Below are positions 17,882 through 27,830 of a DNA stretch of 64,000 nt, piece by piece. This stretch comes from Gemmatimonadaceae bacterium (GTDB taxonomy: Bacteria > Gemmatimonadota > Gemmatimonadetes > Gemmatimonadales > Gemmatimonadaceae): the NCBI GenBank assembly GCA_036504815.1, contig DASXUN010000010.1, forward strand, positions 1 to 64,000. Reading direction: 5' to 3'. The number at the start of each line of letters is the position of its first letter. Position 1 is the first letter of the stretch. Made by a program: the position numbers and the translations under genes. A model generated the notes under the pieces. It saw nothing but the letters and a program-made list of their open reading frames with translations. It searched no databases and had not been told where the DNA came from.

Positions 17882-18406
17882 TCACGCCGGCGGCGGCGCG
17901 TCCTCGTCCTTGGGCGCCACGGCATCGGCGGCCACGGGTTCGCGCCACGTCAGGATCGCGAGGATCACGGCGCCCACCGTCACGCCCGAATCGGCCACGT
18001 TGAACGTCCAGAAGCGCGCGCTGCCGATGCCGACGTCAATGAAGTCCACCACGCCCTGTGCGCTGCGCAGGCGATCGACGAGGTTGCCGGCCGCGCCGGC
18101 GACGATCATCCCCAGCGACGCCGCGAGCCACGTGGACGTCGGCGGCAGGCCGCGCCACATGCGCACGATCACCGCGATCATCACGATGGCGACGACCGAG
18201 AAGATCACCCGCGACGACGGGCCCAGGTGCATGTTCATCGCCGCGCCGGTGTTGTACGTCAGCGTCCAGCGCAGGACGTCGCCGATGACCGCCTGCGGCT
18301 GGTGCAGCGGCAGCGACGCCTCGGCGATCCGCTTGGTGACGATGTCACCGGCGAGGACGCCGAGCGTGATGGAGACGAAGAGGCGGTCGCGAATGTTGGA
18401 GAACAT
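17882..18406 (-). CDS. lspA: Lipoprotein signal peptidase (signal peptidase II)
   Basis: A 174-residue inner-membrane aspartic protease that removes signal peptides from diacylglyceryl-modified prolipoproteins. The four-helix layout is present, with the catalytic aspartates in GNLVDRLR and FNVADS and the conserved LTYNTGAA block before helix 2. The C-terminal tail (APKDEDAPPPA) is a low-complexity extension. Several lipoproteins in this window (the NrfJ-like and TatT proteins) are its expected substrates. First gene of the leftward run that ends at pdxH, divergent from hrpB. Confidence 0.95.
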   Translation of the reverse strand: MFSNIRDRLFVSITLGVLAGDIVTKRIAEASLPLHQPQAVIGDVLRWTLTYNTGAAMNMHLGPSSRVIFSVVAIVMIAVIVRMWRGLPPTSTWLAASLGMIVAGAAGNLVDRLRSAQGVVDFIDVGIGSARFWTFNVADSGVTVGAVILAILTWREPVAADAVAPKDEDAPPPA

Positions 18407-18464
18407 GCGAAGGGAGGGGAGCGTCGTGGACTGCGTGGTGACCCCACCCTAAGTTACCGCGGCG

Positions 18465-21038
18465 ATGCCCGTGACGGGAACCCGCCCCGGTGCGATCCTT
18501 CCCCTGGCCGTGAGCGCGCCCCGACTTCCCATCGACGACGTCATTCCCGCGCTGCGCGAAGCCTTGCGCACCGTGGGCCGTGCCGTGCTGGTCGCACCGC
18601 CCGGCGCGGGCAAGACGACGCGCGTGCCGCTGGCGCTGATGGACGAACCGTGGTGCACCGGCCGGCTGCTCGTGCTCGAACCGCGTCGCCTGGCCGCGCG
18701 CGCCGCCGCGCACCACATGGCCCGCCTGCTGGGCGAGGACGTGGGCGGCACGGTGGGCTATCGGGTGCGCCTCGAGTCACGGGTCTCGTCGCGCACGCGG
18801 GTGGAGGTGGTCACCGAGGGCGTGCTGACCCGCATGCTGCGCGATGACGCGATGCTCGACGGCGTCGCCGCGGTGCTGTTCGATGAGTTCCACGAACGAA
18901 ACCTCCACGCCGACCTCGGGCTTGCGCTGACGCTGCACGCGCGGGCCCTGGTGCGCGACGACCTGCGCCTCGCGGTGATGTCGGCGACCATCGATGCGGG
19001 ACCCATCGCGGCGCTGCTCGGGGAGGCTCCGGTCATCCGCAGCGAGGGACGCCTGCATCCGGTGACGACACGGTACCGGCCAGCGCGCGACGGTGAACGC
19101 ATCGAGGGCGCCGCAGCGGCGGCGGCGCGCGCCGCGCTCGCCGCGGACGAAGGCGACGTGCTTGTTTTCCTCCCCGGCCAGGGTGAGATCGCGCGCGCCG
19201 CCGTGCTGCTCGACGCGCTCGACCCCACGGTGGACGTGATTCCGCTCTATGGTGCGATGCCGCTCGAGGCACAGGATCGCGCCATTCGCCCCAGCGCGCC
19301 GGGCCGCCGCAAGGTGGTGCTGGCGACGGCCATCGCCGAGACCAGCTTGACCATCGAGGGCGTGCGCGTCGTGATCGACAGCGGACTGTCGCGCGTGCCG
19401 CGCTTTGACGCCCGCAGCGGCATGGCGCGGCTGGTGACGACGCGCGTCTCGCGCGCTTCGGCGGACCAGCGCCGCGGGCGCGCGGGGCGGGTTGCACCGG
19501 GAACCTGCGTGCGACTCTGGGCCGTGGGCGAGGACGCGCAACTGCTGGCGCAGCGCACGCCGGAGATTCTCGAGGCCGATCTCGCGCCGCTGGCGCTGGA
19601 GCTCGCGGCCGCCGGCATCGAGAATGCCGGCTCGTTGCGCTGGCTCGACGCTCCCCCCGAGGGGGCGCTGCAGCAGGCGCAGGGGCTGCTGCGTGATCTC
19701 GATGCGCTCGACGACCGCGGGCGGATCACGGCGCATGGACGGCGGATCGCGGCGCTCGGGGCGCATCCACGCCTGGCGCACCTCGTCGCGCGCGGACACG
19801 ACCTGGGCCACGGCGCGCTGGCCTGTGACGTGGCGGCGCTGCTGGGGGAGCGCGACATTTTCGACCGCGAGTCCGCCGCGGGCGATGCCGACCTCGCCGA
19901 CCGGGTGCGCGCCCTGCGTGACCCCGACTTCGCTCGCGCCCGTCGCACGGACCGCGCGCGGGCACAGCGCGTGCGGCAGGAGGCCGACGCGCTCGGGCGC
20001 GGACTCGGATTGTCGCGTGGCGACGGACAAGATGGTTCGCGGGCGCGGCCGTGGACCGATGCGATGACCGACGCAGTGGGACTGTTGGTGGCCTTCGCGT
20101 ATCCCGACCGCCTCGCCCGCCAGCGCATCGGCGAGCCCGGGCGCTACCTGCTGCGCAACGGGCGCGGCGCCGCATTTGCGGTTCCCCAGACGCTCGGCGC
20201 CGCCGAGTGGCTCGCCGTGGCCGACGTGGACGGCGATCCGCGCGAGAGCCGTATCTGGATGGCCGCGGCGGTGACCGCCGCCGACGTGACGACGCACTTC
20301 ATGCCGCACGCCGTGGACGAGATCGTCCGCCACTGGGACGGCGCGCGGCGCGTGCTGCGACTGTCGCGGGTGACGCGCCTGGGCGCGATATCCCTGCGCG
20401 AGCGCCGCCTCGACGCGCCCTCGGCCGACGAGGCGGCCGCGGCGCTCGCGGCCGTGGTGCGGGACGAAGGTCTCGCCGTGCTGCGATGGGATGAACGCGC
20501 CAAGCGACTCCGCGAACGCCTCGCCTTCGCGCGCGGGTGCGACCCGGAGTTTCCAGACGTCAGCGACGCGTCGCTGCACGCCACGCTCGACGACTGGCTG
20601 CTCCCTGCCCTGCAGGCGAATGGTCGGCTGGACGCTCTGGCCCGCGTGGACGTCGCCGATGCCCTGATATCGCGCCTTCCTTGGAAGTTGCGGGAGCGTC
20701 TGGACGCTTTGGCGCCGACCCATTGCGTGGTGCCCAGCGGGTCACGACTGCCGATCGACTACGCGGATGCCGCGGCGCCGGCGCTTGCCGTGCGCCTGCA
20801 GGAGCTCTTCGGGTTGGCCGACACGCCGCGCATTGGCGGCGGGCGCGTGCCGCTCACGCTGCACCTGCTCTCACCGGCGCACCGCCCAGTGCAGGTGACG
20901 CGGGACCTCGCCGGCTTTTGGGCACGCTCATACTTTGACGTGCGCAAGGACCTGCGCGGCCGCTACCCCAAGCATCACTGGCCCGAGAATCCACTCGAGG
21001 CGGCACCCACCGCGCGGGCCAAGCGACGCGGCGAATAG
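18465..21038 (+). CDS. hrpB: ATP-dependent DEAH-box helicase HrpB
   Basis: An 857-residue DEAH/DExH helicase. Walker A APPGAGKTTRVPL and the box LFDEFHERN (a DEFH variant typical of HrpB) lie in the first RecA domain; SATID is motif III; AETSLTIEGV and QRRGRAGR are motifs V and VI. The long C-terminal part carries the winged-helix/HA2 region and the HrpB-specific C terminus ending FWARSYFDVRKDLRGRYPKH and WPENP, which is diagnostic. HrpB is a bacterial RNA helicase of poorly defined role. The ATG chosen gives a 20-residue extension before the conserved ISDDVIP-like start; a GTG about 15 codons in is an alternative. Divergent from lspA. Confidence 0.95.
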   Translation: MPVTGTRPGAILPLAVSAPRLPIDDVIPALREALRTVGRAVLVAPPGAGKTTRVPLALMDEPWCTGRLLVLEPRRLAARAAAHHMARLLGEDVGGTVGYRVRLESRVSSRTRVEVVTEGVLTRMLRDDAMLDGVAAVLFDEFHERNLHADLGLALTLHARALVRDDLRLAVMSATIDAGPIAALLGEAPVIRSEGRLHPVTTRYRPARDGERIEGAAAAAARAALAADEGDVLVFLPGQGEIARAAVLLDALDPTVDVIPLYGAMPLEAQDRAIRPSAPGRRKVVLATAIAETSLTIEGVRVVIDSGLSRVPRFDARSGMARLVTTRVSRASADQRRGRAGRVAPGTCVRLWAVGEDAQLLAQRTPEILEADLAPLALELAAAGIENAGSLRWLDAPPEGALQQAQGLLRDLDALDDRGRITAHGRRIAALGAHPRLAHLVARGHDLGHGALACDVAALLGERDIFDRESAAGDADLADRVRALRDPDFARARRTDRARAQRVRQEADALGRGLGLSRGDGQDGSRARPWTDAMTDAVGLLVAFAYPDRLARQRIGEPGRYLLRNGRGAAFAVPQTLGAAEWLAVADVDGDPRESRIWMAAAVTAADVTTHFMPHAVDEIVRHWDGARRVLRLSRVTRLGAISLRERRLDAPSADEAAAALAAVVRDEGLAVLRWDERAKRLRERLAFARGCDPEFPDVSDASLHATLDDWLLPALQANGRLDALARVDVADALISRLPWKLRERLDALAPTHCVVPSGSRLPIDYADAAAPALAVRLQELFGLADTPRIGGGRVPLTLHLLSPAHRPVQVTRDLAGFWARSYFDVRKDLRGRYPKHHWPENPLEAAPTARAKRRGE

Positions 21039-21182
21039 GCACTTTGGCGCCACACGGCGTCACGCCAGCCAGCGCCTGTTACGTTATCTTCCGTGCGCCA
21101 GTCGGTCACGCCGTGGCAGGCTGGCGTCGCGGCGCCGGTCGTTCTGCCGCGCACTGTCGGTCGCACTCGGAAGTGAGGAGCA

Positions 21183-23441
21183 GTGCCGCAACTCTCATTA
21201 CTCCGTCGGATCGCTTCGGAGCGGCGTCTGTTCGTGACGCTGGTCGCGGTGATGGTGGTTGCCGAATTCGGCATCATGCGGTTTCTCGACTCGCGCTCCA
21301 CCCTGCCGTGGACCCTCCACGCGTTGCTCGACGTGGGATTGCTGGTGCTGCTGGTCTTTCCGCTCGTCACCCTGGTCTTCCTGCGCCCGCTGAAGACCCA
21401 CAGCGTGGATATTGCCAAGTCCAACTCGCTGCTGCGCGAGCGCGAGGCGGAGTTGCGGGCGAGCCTGGAGGCCACGGTGGACGGTCTCCTGGTCGTGGAC
21501 GACCAAGGCAAGATCGTGCAGGCGAACCGACGCTTCGCTGAGCTCTGGGGCATTCCGGCGTCGCTGCTGGCGCGCGGCGACGACCGCGCGCTGCTGCAGT
21601 TCGTACTGGATCAGCTTGTCGACCCGGCGGCGTTCCTGGCAAAGGTCGAGGAGCTGTATGCCACCAGCGCCGAGGACGAGGACGAGCTGCATTTCAAGGA
21701 CGGCCGCGTCTTCGAGCGCTACTCGCTGCCGATGATCGCCGACGGCGCACGCATCGGCCGGGTCTGGTCGTTCCGCGACGTCTCCGAGCGCCGCCGCGCC
21801 GATCTCGAACGCGACGTGATGCGTGAGATCGCCCAGAGCATTGCCTCCTCATCCGACCTCAGCGGGCTGCTGCGGCTGATGCACCAGTCGCTGCGACGCG
21901 TCTTGAGCGCCGAGAATTGTTTCGTCGCGTTGTACGATCGCGATTCAGGGCGCTTCAGCTTCCCGTATTTCGCGGATGAGCGCGGCGAGGCGCCCACGCA
22001 GCCGGTGGCGATTCCGCTGAGTGGCACGGCCTACGTCTATCGAACCGACAGGCCGGCACTGATCACCCCTTCGGTCTTTCGCGACCTTGTCGCGCGGGGC
22101 GAGGTCGAACTCACCGGCCCGTTCTCGCCGGCCTGGATGGGTGTTCCCGTTCGCACGCCCGCCGGCGTGATCGGCGTGCTGGTGGTGCAGCATTACGAGC
22201 GCGAGGATGCCTACTCCGAACGCGACCTGGCGTTTCTCGCCGCCGTGGGCAATCAGGCGGGACTGGTCATCGAACGGCGCCTCGCGGTGGAACGCCTGCG
22301 GGAGAGTGAGCGGCGGCTCCGGGAGGCGGAAGAACTCGCGGAGCTGGGCAGCTGGGAGATGGACATGCGCACTCGGCAGGTCATCGTGTCCGAGGGGCTC
22401 TGCCGGATGATGGGGCGCGATCCGACGCGGACCAACCTCACCCTGGACGAACTTGCCGCCTATTTCCCGGCGGACGACTGGCGACAGCTCGAAGCCGGCT
22501 TCCGGACCACCGCCATCGACGGATCCCGGTTTGAGATGGTCCTGCAGGTGTTGCGCGAAGATGGCGCACGCCGGACGCAGCAGGGGACCTGCATTGCCGT
22601 GCGCGCGCCCAACGGGGACATCGTGCGACTGCGCGGCACGGTGTTCGACATCACCGCGCGCCGCGAGGCGGAGGAGGCCATCACCGCCTACGAAGCGCGA
22701 CTGGAACAGGCACGACGGATGGAAAGCATCGGCCGTCTGGCGGGCGGGATCGCGCACGACCTCAACAATGCGCTCACCGTCATCCTCGGCAACACGGAGT
22801 TCGCCCTGACGAGCGAGAACTCGACGTCCCCGCTCCGCGAGAACCTCACGGAGGTCCAGACCGCGGCGCGGCGTTCGGCGCGGCTCACCCGCCAGCTGCT
22901 CGCGTACGCGCAGCGACAGACGGTGGTGCCCGCCGCGCTCGATCTCGACCGAGTCATCACGAGCGAGCAGCCGGCGCTGCAGCGCGCGCTGGGCGACGCG
23001 ATCAGCCTGCGCTGGCAACCCTACGGTTCGTTGTGGCCGGTGCGAATGGACGCCGCGCAGTTCTGCGCAATGCTCGTGAACCTGTGCGTCAACGCGCGGG
23101 AGGCGGGGGCCGACGCCGTCACGCTCCTGGCTGACAACCTGACCGTCGACGCCGCGCGCGCTGCCTCACATCCCGATGCGACGCGGGGCGACTTCGTGCG
23201 GCTGCGCGTCCGTGACAACGGTGCGGGCATGGACGCGACCACGCTCGGGCGGGCCTTCGAGCCGTTCTTCACCACCAAGGGCGTCGGCGAAGGACCGGGA
23301 TTGGGTCTCGCCGAGGTCTATGGAGTCGTGCGCCAGCATGGCGGCTTCGTGTACGCGTCGAGCGCCGTTGGCCAAGGCACGACGGTCGAAGTGTTCCTGC
23401 CGAGGCATGCGGCCGGCGCGGCCGCACCACCGATCGCCTAG
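21183..23441 (+). CDS. PAS/GAF membrane sensor histidine kinase
   Basis: A 752-residue sensor with two N-terminal membrane helices (about 16-35 and 43-66) and a short linker. A PAS domain spans about 85-200 (LEATVDGLLVVDDQGKI), a GAF domain about 215-365 (LRRVLSAENCFVALYDRD), and a second PAS about 385-500. The kinase core has H-box RLAGGIAHDLNNALTV, N-box NLCVNAREA, G1 VRDNGAGMD and G2 GPGLGLAEVYG. It is of the HWE/NtrB-like type common in orphan kinases; no response regulator is adjacent. GTG start with GAGGAG upstream. Its stop codon shares the palindrome CTAG with the stop of the convergent DinB gene. Confidence 0.93.
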   Translation: MPQLSLLRRIASERRLFVTLVAVMVVAEFGIMRFLDSRSTLPWTLHALLDVGLLVLLVFPLVTLVFLRPLKTHSVDIAKSNSLLREREAELRASLEATVDGLLVVDDQGKIVQANRRFAELWGIPASLLARGDDRALLQFVLDQLVDPAAFLAKVEELYATSAEDEDELHFKDGRVFERYSLPMIADGARIGRVWSFRDVSERRRADLERDVMREIAQSIASSSDLSGLLRLMHQSLRRVLSAENCFVALYDRDSGRFSFPYFADERGEAPTQPVAIPLSGTAYVYRTDRPALITPSVFRDLVARGEVELTGPFSPAWMGVPVRTPAGVIGVLVVQHYEREDAYSERDLAFLAAVGNQAGLVIERRLAVERLRESERRLREAEELAELGSWEMDMRTRQVIVSEGLCRMMGRDPTRTNLTLDELAAYFPADDWRQLEAGFRTTAIDGSRFEMVLQVLREDGARRTQQGTCIAVRAPNGDIVRLRGTVFDITARREAEEAITAYEARLEQARRMESIGRLAGGIAHDLNNALTVILGNTEFALTSENSTSPLRENLTEVQTAARRSARLTRQLLAYAQRQTVVPAALDLDRVITSEQPALQRALGDAISLRWQPYGSLWPVRMDAAQFCAMLVNLCVNAREAGADAVTLLADNLTVDAARAASHPDATRGDFVRLRVRDNGAGMDATTLGRAFEPFFTTKGVGEGPGLGLAEVYGVVRQHGGFVYASSAVGQGTTVEVFLPRHAAGAAAPPIA

Positions 23442-23914
23442 GACGACTCGCTGCGACGTTCGGCCCGGGCCAGTATCGCGATCTGACCGGCGTGATAGGC
23501 GAGATGTTGCGCGATGCCATCCACCATGAACGTGTGCGAGTAGCCGCGGTCACCCACCGGCGCATCGAGCGCGGCGTCGGGCATGCGCTCGACGCGCACC
23601 GCGAGGCGCTCGATGACCTCGCCAAGCGCGGCGACGTCGCGCTGCCAGTCCGCATCCGTCGTCGACGACGGCGGCGCGAAGTTCTGTTCCTCCGTGGCGG
23701 CCGCTGCGGCATCGTCGAAGCGCCGCAGCGGGACCTCGGCCCAGAGCGTGAGGTGCTTCAGCAATTCCCAGGCGGTGTGCGAGCCACGGGCCCGCCGGGA
23801 CGCGGCCTCCTGCGCCGTGAGGCGCGTGAGGATCTCGTGCACCGACGGACCATGCCACGGCGCGCCGTTCCAGGCGCGCCGCAGCTGGTCCGCGAGTCGC
23901 TCGCCAGTCGTCAC
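23438..23914 (-). CDS. DinB-family metal-binding protein
   Basis: A 158-residue four-helix bundle of the DinB/YfiT type. The usual three-histidine metal site is visible: HTAWELLKHLTLW (helix 2) and HLAYHAGQIAIL (helix 4, second and third ligands). Proteins of this group include thiol-S-transferases and hydrolases acting with bacillithiol or mycothiol, and many of unknown function. Same strand as the short MscL gene, 17 bp apart. Overlaps the histidine kinase by one CTAG at the 3' ends, leaving no room for a terminator between them. Confidence 0.82.
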   Translation of the reverse strand: MTTGERLADQLRRAWNGAPWHGPSVHEILTRLTAQEAASRRARGSHTAWELLKHLTLWAEVPLRRFDDAAAAATEEQNFAPPSSTTDADWQRDVAALGEVIERLAVRVERMPDAALDAPVGDRGYSHTFMVDGIAQHLAYHAGQIAILARAERRSESS

Positions 23915-23931
23915 GATGGCCTCGCGATGAA

Positions 23932-24237
23932 CTACTTCTTGGCGACCACTTCTTCCTTCAGGATCTTCTTCGCCATCCAGAAGACGATGAGGGCGACGAT
24001 GATGAAGTCGATGCCCGCGCCCAGCACCTTGCCGAATTCAAAGTTGATGCCGCCAATCGGCACAACGAGCGTCCGCCAGTCGCCGCCGGCGACCGAGGTG
24101 ATGCGGCCGACGATCGGCATCAGCAGGCCGCCCACGACGGCGGTGACCAGGTCGTTGAGCTTCCCGCCGATGATGACCGCGATGGCGAGCCCGACCACGC
24201 CGTACTGCTTGAGGAACGCAACGAATTCCTTGATCAC
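23932..24237 (-). CDS. mscL: Short large-conductance mechanosensitive channel (MscL family)
   Basis: A 101-residue inner-membrane protein with two helices. The first (VGLAIAVIIGGKLNDLVTAVVGGLLMPIVG) matches the pore-lining helix of MscL with its glycine-rich packing and the conserved LMPIVG end. A short periplasmic loop follows, then the second helix FIIVALIVFWMAKKI and a short basic tail. Ordinary MscL is 130-150 residues, so the periplasmic loop and the C-terminal helical bundle are shortened. MscL opens under membrane tension and releases solutes in hypo-osmotic shock. The short form may gate differently. Confidence 0.8.
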   Translation of the reverse strand: MIKEFVAFLKQYGVVGLAIAVIIGGKLNDLVTAVVGGLLMPIVGRITSVAGGDWRTLVVPIGGINFEFGKVLGAGIDFIIVALIVFWMAKKILKEEVVAKK

Positions 24238-24264
24238 GGGTTGCTCCGGGTTGGGGACGAAGGT

Positions 24265-24711
24265 TCAGGCACCGAACTGCGAAAGATGATGCGCGGTGTG
24301 ACGGTAAATGAGCACGCCCCAGTCGTCGTCGGAGAGGATGCCGAAAACCGGATGCGGCTGCCAGACACCGTGCGGCGGATGCGCGGCGGCACGGTCGATC
24401 AGCGTCTTGAGCGTGGCGATGTCCGACGCCCACGATGCGGGCGCTCGGGCGAGCAGTTCCCCGGCCGTCGGCGCCCCCCGGGGAAAGGGGAGTACATGAA
24501 TCACGAGAGCGCGCACCAGCCGATTGCCGAGTATGGACCGCCGGCGCCGCACCGGCAACTCGCCAAGCGCCATGCGAACCGACTCGATCAGGTGCGAGAC
24601 CATCCGGGGCGCCGTAAACCGTCCCCAGCGCGCTGGGGTCGCGGGGTCGAGCTGGTCAATCCGCGCCAGCAGGCCGGCGCGCGAACGCGGATCGAGGATG
24701 CTGTTCGGCAT
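24265..24711 (-). CDS. DUF1569/DinB-superfamily protein
   Basis: A 148-residue protein with a four-helix bundle layout and the C-terminal signature WGVLIYRHTAHHLSQFGA, typical of DUF1569, plus a histidine in APRMVSHLIESVRMAL in the early helix. These histidines match the metal site of DinB-clan proteins. Function unknown. It and the other DinB protein flank mscL on the same strand. Confidence 0.75.
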   Translation of the reverse strand: MPNSILDPRSRAGLLARIDQLDPATPARWGRFTAPRMVSHLIESVRMALGELPVRRRRSILGNRLVRALVIHVLPFPRGAPTAGELLARAPASWASDIATLKTLIDRAAAHPPHGVWQPHPVFGILSDDDWGVLIYRHTAHHLSQFGA

Positions 24712-24772
24712 ACCGTGTATAGTTAGGGCTGGTGTTCGCGGCGTCCAGTCGGTGCGGCGGGGGAAGTCGGCG

Positions 24773-24786
24773 GATGGCCGATGGCG
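24773..24786. repeat. Short copy of the GATGGC 7-bp repeat
   Basis: Two units GATGGCC and GATGGCG followed by a decayed third unit, between the rhodanese stop codon and the DUF1569 start. Same unit as the seven-copy tract at 1661-1709. Confidence 0.6.
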
Positions 24787-24790
24787 GATG

Positions 24791-25150
24791 CTATTCCGTT
24801 GGAGCGCCGCTGGCGCTCCACTCGCGCCAGCCGCCCATCATCGAGCTGACCTTCGTGTAACCCATCTTTTGCAGCGAGTCGGCAGCGATGACGGAGCGGT
24901 AGCCGCCGCCGCAGTACAGGATGATCTCGGCATCCTTGTCGGGAATCGTCGCCTCGATGTCGCGCTCGATGACGCCCTTGCCCAGATATGTCGCGCCCGC
25001 CGCGTGCCCCGCGGCCCACTCACTCTGCTCGCGAATGTCCACGAGGTGGGCGCCCGCCGCCTGACGCGCGCGCGCCTGGGCGAGCGTCACTTCCGTGACG
25101 TGCGGACGCAGGGACTCGATGAGGGCCAGAAAGCCAGGTGCGTGCGACAC
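24791..25150 (-). CDS. Single-domain rhodanese-like protein
   Basis: A 119-residue rhodanese domain. The active-site loop is ILYCGGGYRSV with the catalytic cysteine in YCGGGYRS. The usual VDIREQSEWAAGHAAGA block (CH2A-type) precedes it and MGGWREW follows. Such proteins transfer or accept sulfane sulfur. It lies 94 bp after hypE on the same strand and could be the last gene of the hydrogenase transcript, although no functional link is known. Confidence 0.88.
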   Translation of the reverse strand: MSHAPGFLALIESLRPHVTEVTLAQARARQAAGAHLVDIREQSEWAAGHAAGATYLGKGVIERDIEATIPDKDAEIILYCGGGYRSVIAADSLQKMGYTKVSSMMGGWREWSASGAPTE

Positions 25151-25244
25151 GGATCCTCCGGATCAGGCGGTGTCACGGAAGCTCGCCCGCTGACGGCACC
25201 CGCTCAAGGCCCGCCGATTGCGAACGCGCCGACCGCTCCGACCG

Positions 25245-26309
25245 CTAGCAGATGCGCGGCAGCTGATCGCCGGGCAGCAGGTCCACGACGCGCGTCCCGC
25301 CGAGCGGGGTTCGCAGCGCGACGATGCGCGGGTGCGCCGTCACGACGCGGCCGATGCGCACGGCGTCGGCGCCCACGGGGTGGGAGCGCAAGGCACGCAG
25401 CGCCGCCTCGGCCTGGGCCTCGGCGACGAACACCACCATCACGCCTTCGTTGGCCACGTACAGCGGATCGAGGCCGAGCATCTCGCACGCCGCGCGCACG
25501 TCCCCCGGCACCGGCAGGGCCGTCTCGTCGATCTCGATCCCCACATTCGACGAGACGGCGATCTCATTGAGCGTGCTGGCGACGCCGCCACGGGTGGGAT
25601 CACGCAACACGTGCACGTCCCCACCCAGTGGGCGAAGCGCGTCGACGAGCGGCGCGAGCGACGCCGTGTCGCTCGTGATCGCGCTCTCGAAGGCGAGTCC
25701 CTCGCGCGCCGCCATGATGGCCATGCCATGCCGTGCGATGGCGCCGCTGACCAGGATCGCGTCCCCGCCCTCCGCGCGGGCCGGCGCCGGCCGGAACGTC
25801 GGATCGAGGACGCCGATGCCGGTGGTGTTGATGTACAGGCCATCAGCCTTCCCGCGATCGACGACCTTGGTGTCCCCAGCGACAATTGGCACCCCCGCCG
25901 CGCGCGCCGCGCGCGCCATCTCGTCAATCACGCGATCGAGCAGGGTGAGCGAGAGTCCCTCTTCGAGCACGAAGCCCGCGGTGAGGCAGACCGGACGCGC
26001 CCCCATCATCGCGACGTCGTTCAGCGTGCCGTGCACGGCGAGCGTGCCGATGTTGCCACCCGGAAACTCCACCGGGTGCACCACGAACGAGTCCGTGGAG
26101 ACGGCCAGCTCCGCGCCGCCGACGGTGACGACGGAGGCATCGCCCAGCTGTGACAGCGCGGCATTCTCGAAATGCGGCAGGAAATGGCGCGCGACCAGCT
26201 GTGCGCTCAGCTTGCCGCCCGATCCATGACCCAGCTGCACGCGGTCGGACTGCTCGAGGGGCACCGGACAGCTGAGCTGCGCGGGATTGACCGGCGGGCG
26301 CTTGGTCAC
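25245..26309 (-). CDS. hypE: Hydrogenase maturation factor HypE
   Basis: A 354-residue cytosolic ATPase of the PurM/AIR-synthase fold that dehydrates a C-terminal thiocarboxamide to thiocyanate, supplying the CN ligands of the NiFe site. The C terminus is PRIC, so the essential terminal cysteine is present. Other family blocks are [10 protein letters not shown] near the N terminus, [36 protein letters not shown] and [12 protein letters not shown] start chosen because it overlaps the hypD stop as GTGA. It receives the carbamoyl group from HypF, encoded in the same operon. Confidence 0.96.
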   Translation of the reverse strand: MTKRPPVNPAQLSCPVPLEQSDRVQLGHGSGGKLSAQLVARHFLPHFENAALSQLGDASVVTVGGAELAVSTDSFVVHPVEFPGGNIGTLAVHGTLNDVAMMGARPVCLTAGFVLEEGLSLTLLDRVIDEMARAARAAGVPIVAGDTKVVDRGKADGLYINTTGIGVLDPTFRPAPARAEGGDAILVSGAIARHGMAIMAAREGLAFESAITSDTASLAPLVDALRPLGGDVHVLRDPTRGGVASTLNEIAVSSNVGIEIDETALPVPGDVRAACEMLGLDPLYVANEGVMVVFVAEAQAEAALRALRSHPVGADAVRIGRVVTAHPRIVALRTPLGGTRVVDLLPGDQLPRIC

Positions 26310-27421
26310 GACGTCGCCTCCGCCGCGTCGGTGGCCCGATACTTGGCGAGGTTGTAGTACGCGGAGCAGGCACCCTCGGTGGACACCATCGGAGCGCCAA
26401 GCGGCCGTTCGGGCGTGCAGATCGTGCCGAACGCCGCGCACTGCGGCGGCTTGATGCGTCCCGTGAGGACATCGCCCGCCCGGCAGTCGGCGGGCTCGGT
26501 GACCTTGAGCCCGCCGACGCCGAACTTCCGTTCCGCGTCGTACTCCGCGAATTCTTCGCGCAGGCGCAGTCCGCTCATCGGGATCTCGCCAATGCCCCGC
26601 CACTGCCGGTCGGCGAGCTCGAACACCTGCGCCACGAGCGCGCGCGCCGGCGGAGTGCCCTGCCGGCGCACCGAGCGCACGTACTGGTTCATCACCTCGT
26701 GCCGCCCCGCCTCGAGCTGGTCGACCGCCATCCAGATCCCTTCGAGGATGTCCACCGGCTCGAATCCCGTCACGATGATCGGCACGCGGTGCTTCGTGGC
26801 GATGGGCTCGTATTCCTCCCACCCCATCACGGCACAGACGTGCCCCGCCGCGAGAAAACCCTGCACGCGATTGTCGCTCGACTCGAGGATGGCGGTGATC
26901 GCGGGCGGCACGGTGACGTGCGAGACGAGCACGCTGAAGTTCTTCACGCCGAGATCCCGGGCGCGCCAGACCGCCATCGCGTTGGCCGGCGCCGTCGTCT
27001 CGAAGCCGACGGCGAAGAAGACGACTTCCTTGTCAAGGTGCTGCTGGGCGAGCGCCAGCGCGTCGAGCGGCGAGTAGACGACCCGCACCGCGCCGCCGCG
27101 CGCGCGCACCTGCTGCAGGTCGCAGTCGCTGCCGGGGACGCGCAGCATGTCGCCGAACGAAGTGAAGATCACCTCGGGACGCGCGGCGATGGCGAGCGCC
27201 TTGTCGATCTGCTCGAGCGGCGTGACGCAGACCGGGCAGCCCGGGCCGTGGATCATCTCGACGGCGCCCTCGAGCAGCTCGTCGAGTCCCTGGCGCACGA
27301 TCGTGTGCGTCTGCCCGCCGCAGACCTCCATCAGCGTCCAGCGGCGCGTCGCCCGCGCCTTGATACGCGCGATCAGTGACTTGGCGATGTCGGCGTCGCG
27401 GTACTCCGAGAGGTACTTCAC
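26306..27421 (-). CDS. hypD: Hydrogenase maturation factor HypD
   Basis: A 371-residue iron-sulfur protein that, with HypC, scaffolds the Fe(CN)2CO unit of NiFe hydrogenase. Conserved cysteine blocks are present: [27 protein letters not shown] and VGFETTAPA, then [14 protein letters not shown], and toward the C terminus [20 protein letters not shown] and [10 protein letters not shown] for the 4Fe-4S cluster. GTG start (KYLSEYRD) is taken because it overlaps the hypC stop by GTGA; codons further upstream are in another gene. Confidence 0.96.
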   Translation of the reverse strand: MKYLSEYRDADIAKSLIARIKARATRRWTLMEVCGGQTHTIVRQGLDELLEGAVEMIHGPGCPVCVTPLEQIDKALAIAARPEVIFTSFGDMLRVPGSDCDLQQVRARGGAVRVVYSPLDALALAQQHLDKEVVFFAVGFETTAPANAMAVWRARDLGVKNFSVLVSHVTVPPAITAILESSDNRVQGFLAAGHVCAVMGWEEYEPIATKHRVPIIVTGFEPVDILEGIWMAVDQLEAGRHEVMNQYVRSVRRQGTPPARALVAQVFELADRQWRGIGEIPMSGLRLREEFAEYDAERKFGVGGLKVTEPADCRAGDVLTGRIKPPQCAAFGTICTPERPLGAPMVSTEGACSAYYNLAKYRATDAAEATS

Positions 27422-27735
27422 AACGACTCCCCTGCACCCTGCACATCCGGCTTCTGCGTGCGGCTGAGCGACGCGTCGGCCACCTCCGCCATCCACTCGA
27501 GCTCCTCGAGCTGGCTCATCTCCTTGAGCACCTCGAAGGTGCGGCGCGCCTCCTCCTCGTCCACCTTCGTGATGGCAAAGCCCACGTGCACGATCACGTA
27601 ATCACCGACCGCCACCTCGTCGGCCACGTACTGCAGGCAGACCTCACGGCGCACGCCGCCAAAGTCGACGACGCCCATCGTGAGGCCCGCATCATCGCGG
27701 ATCGAAGCGATCCTTCCGGGGATTCCGAGGCACAT
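27418..27735 (-). CDS. hypC: Hydrogenase maturation chaperone HypC
   Basis: A 105-residue HypC/HybG chaperone beginning MCLGIPGRI, in which Cys2 (after loss of Met1) binds the iron complex and the large subunit precursor. The beta-barrel ([28 protein letters not shown]) and C-terminal helix ([14 protein letters not shown]) are standard. It is about 20 residues longer than usual at the C terminus ([20 protein letters not shown]). A longer in-frame reading upstream was rejected because the conserved MCLGIPG marks the start. A 95-bp gap separates it from hypF. Confidence 0.95.
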   Translation of the reverse strand: MCLGIPGRIASIRDDAGLTMGVVDFGGVRREVCLQYVADEVAVGDYVIVHVGFAITKVDEEEARRTFEVLKEMSQLEELEWMAEVADASLSRTQKPDVQGAGESL

Positions 27736-27830
27736 GTGAGTGAGGAACGGGGAGGAGGTAGAGGCGTGGGGACGGGGGATGAGTGCAGGAACGGGACAGA
27801 ACCGACGGGAAGCGAGACAATACCTGCTGC

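Noticed and set aside
21062-21127. Inverted arms ACGCCAGCC / GGCTGGCGT between hrpB and the histidine kinase
   Set aside because: The arms are 48 bases apart with no T run and no internal repeats, so it is neither a clear terminator nor one of the tandem-repeat elements. It may be chance in GC-rich DNA.
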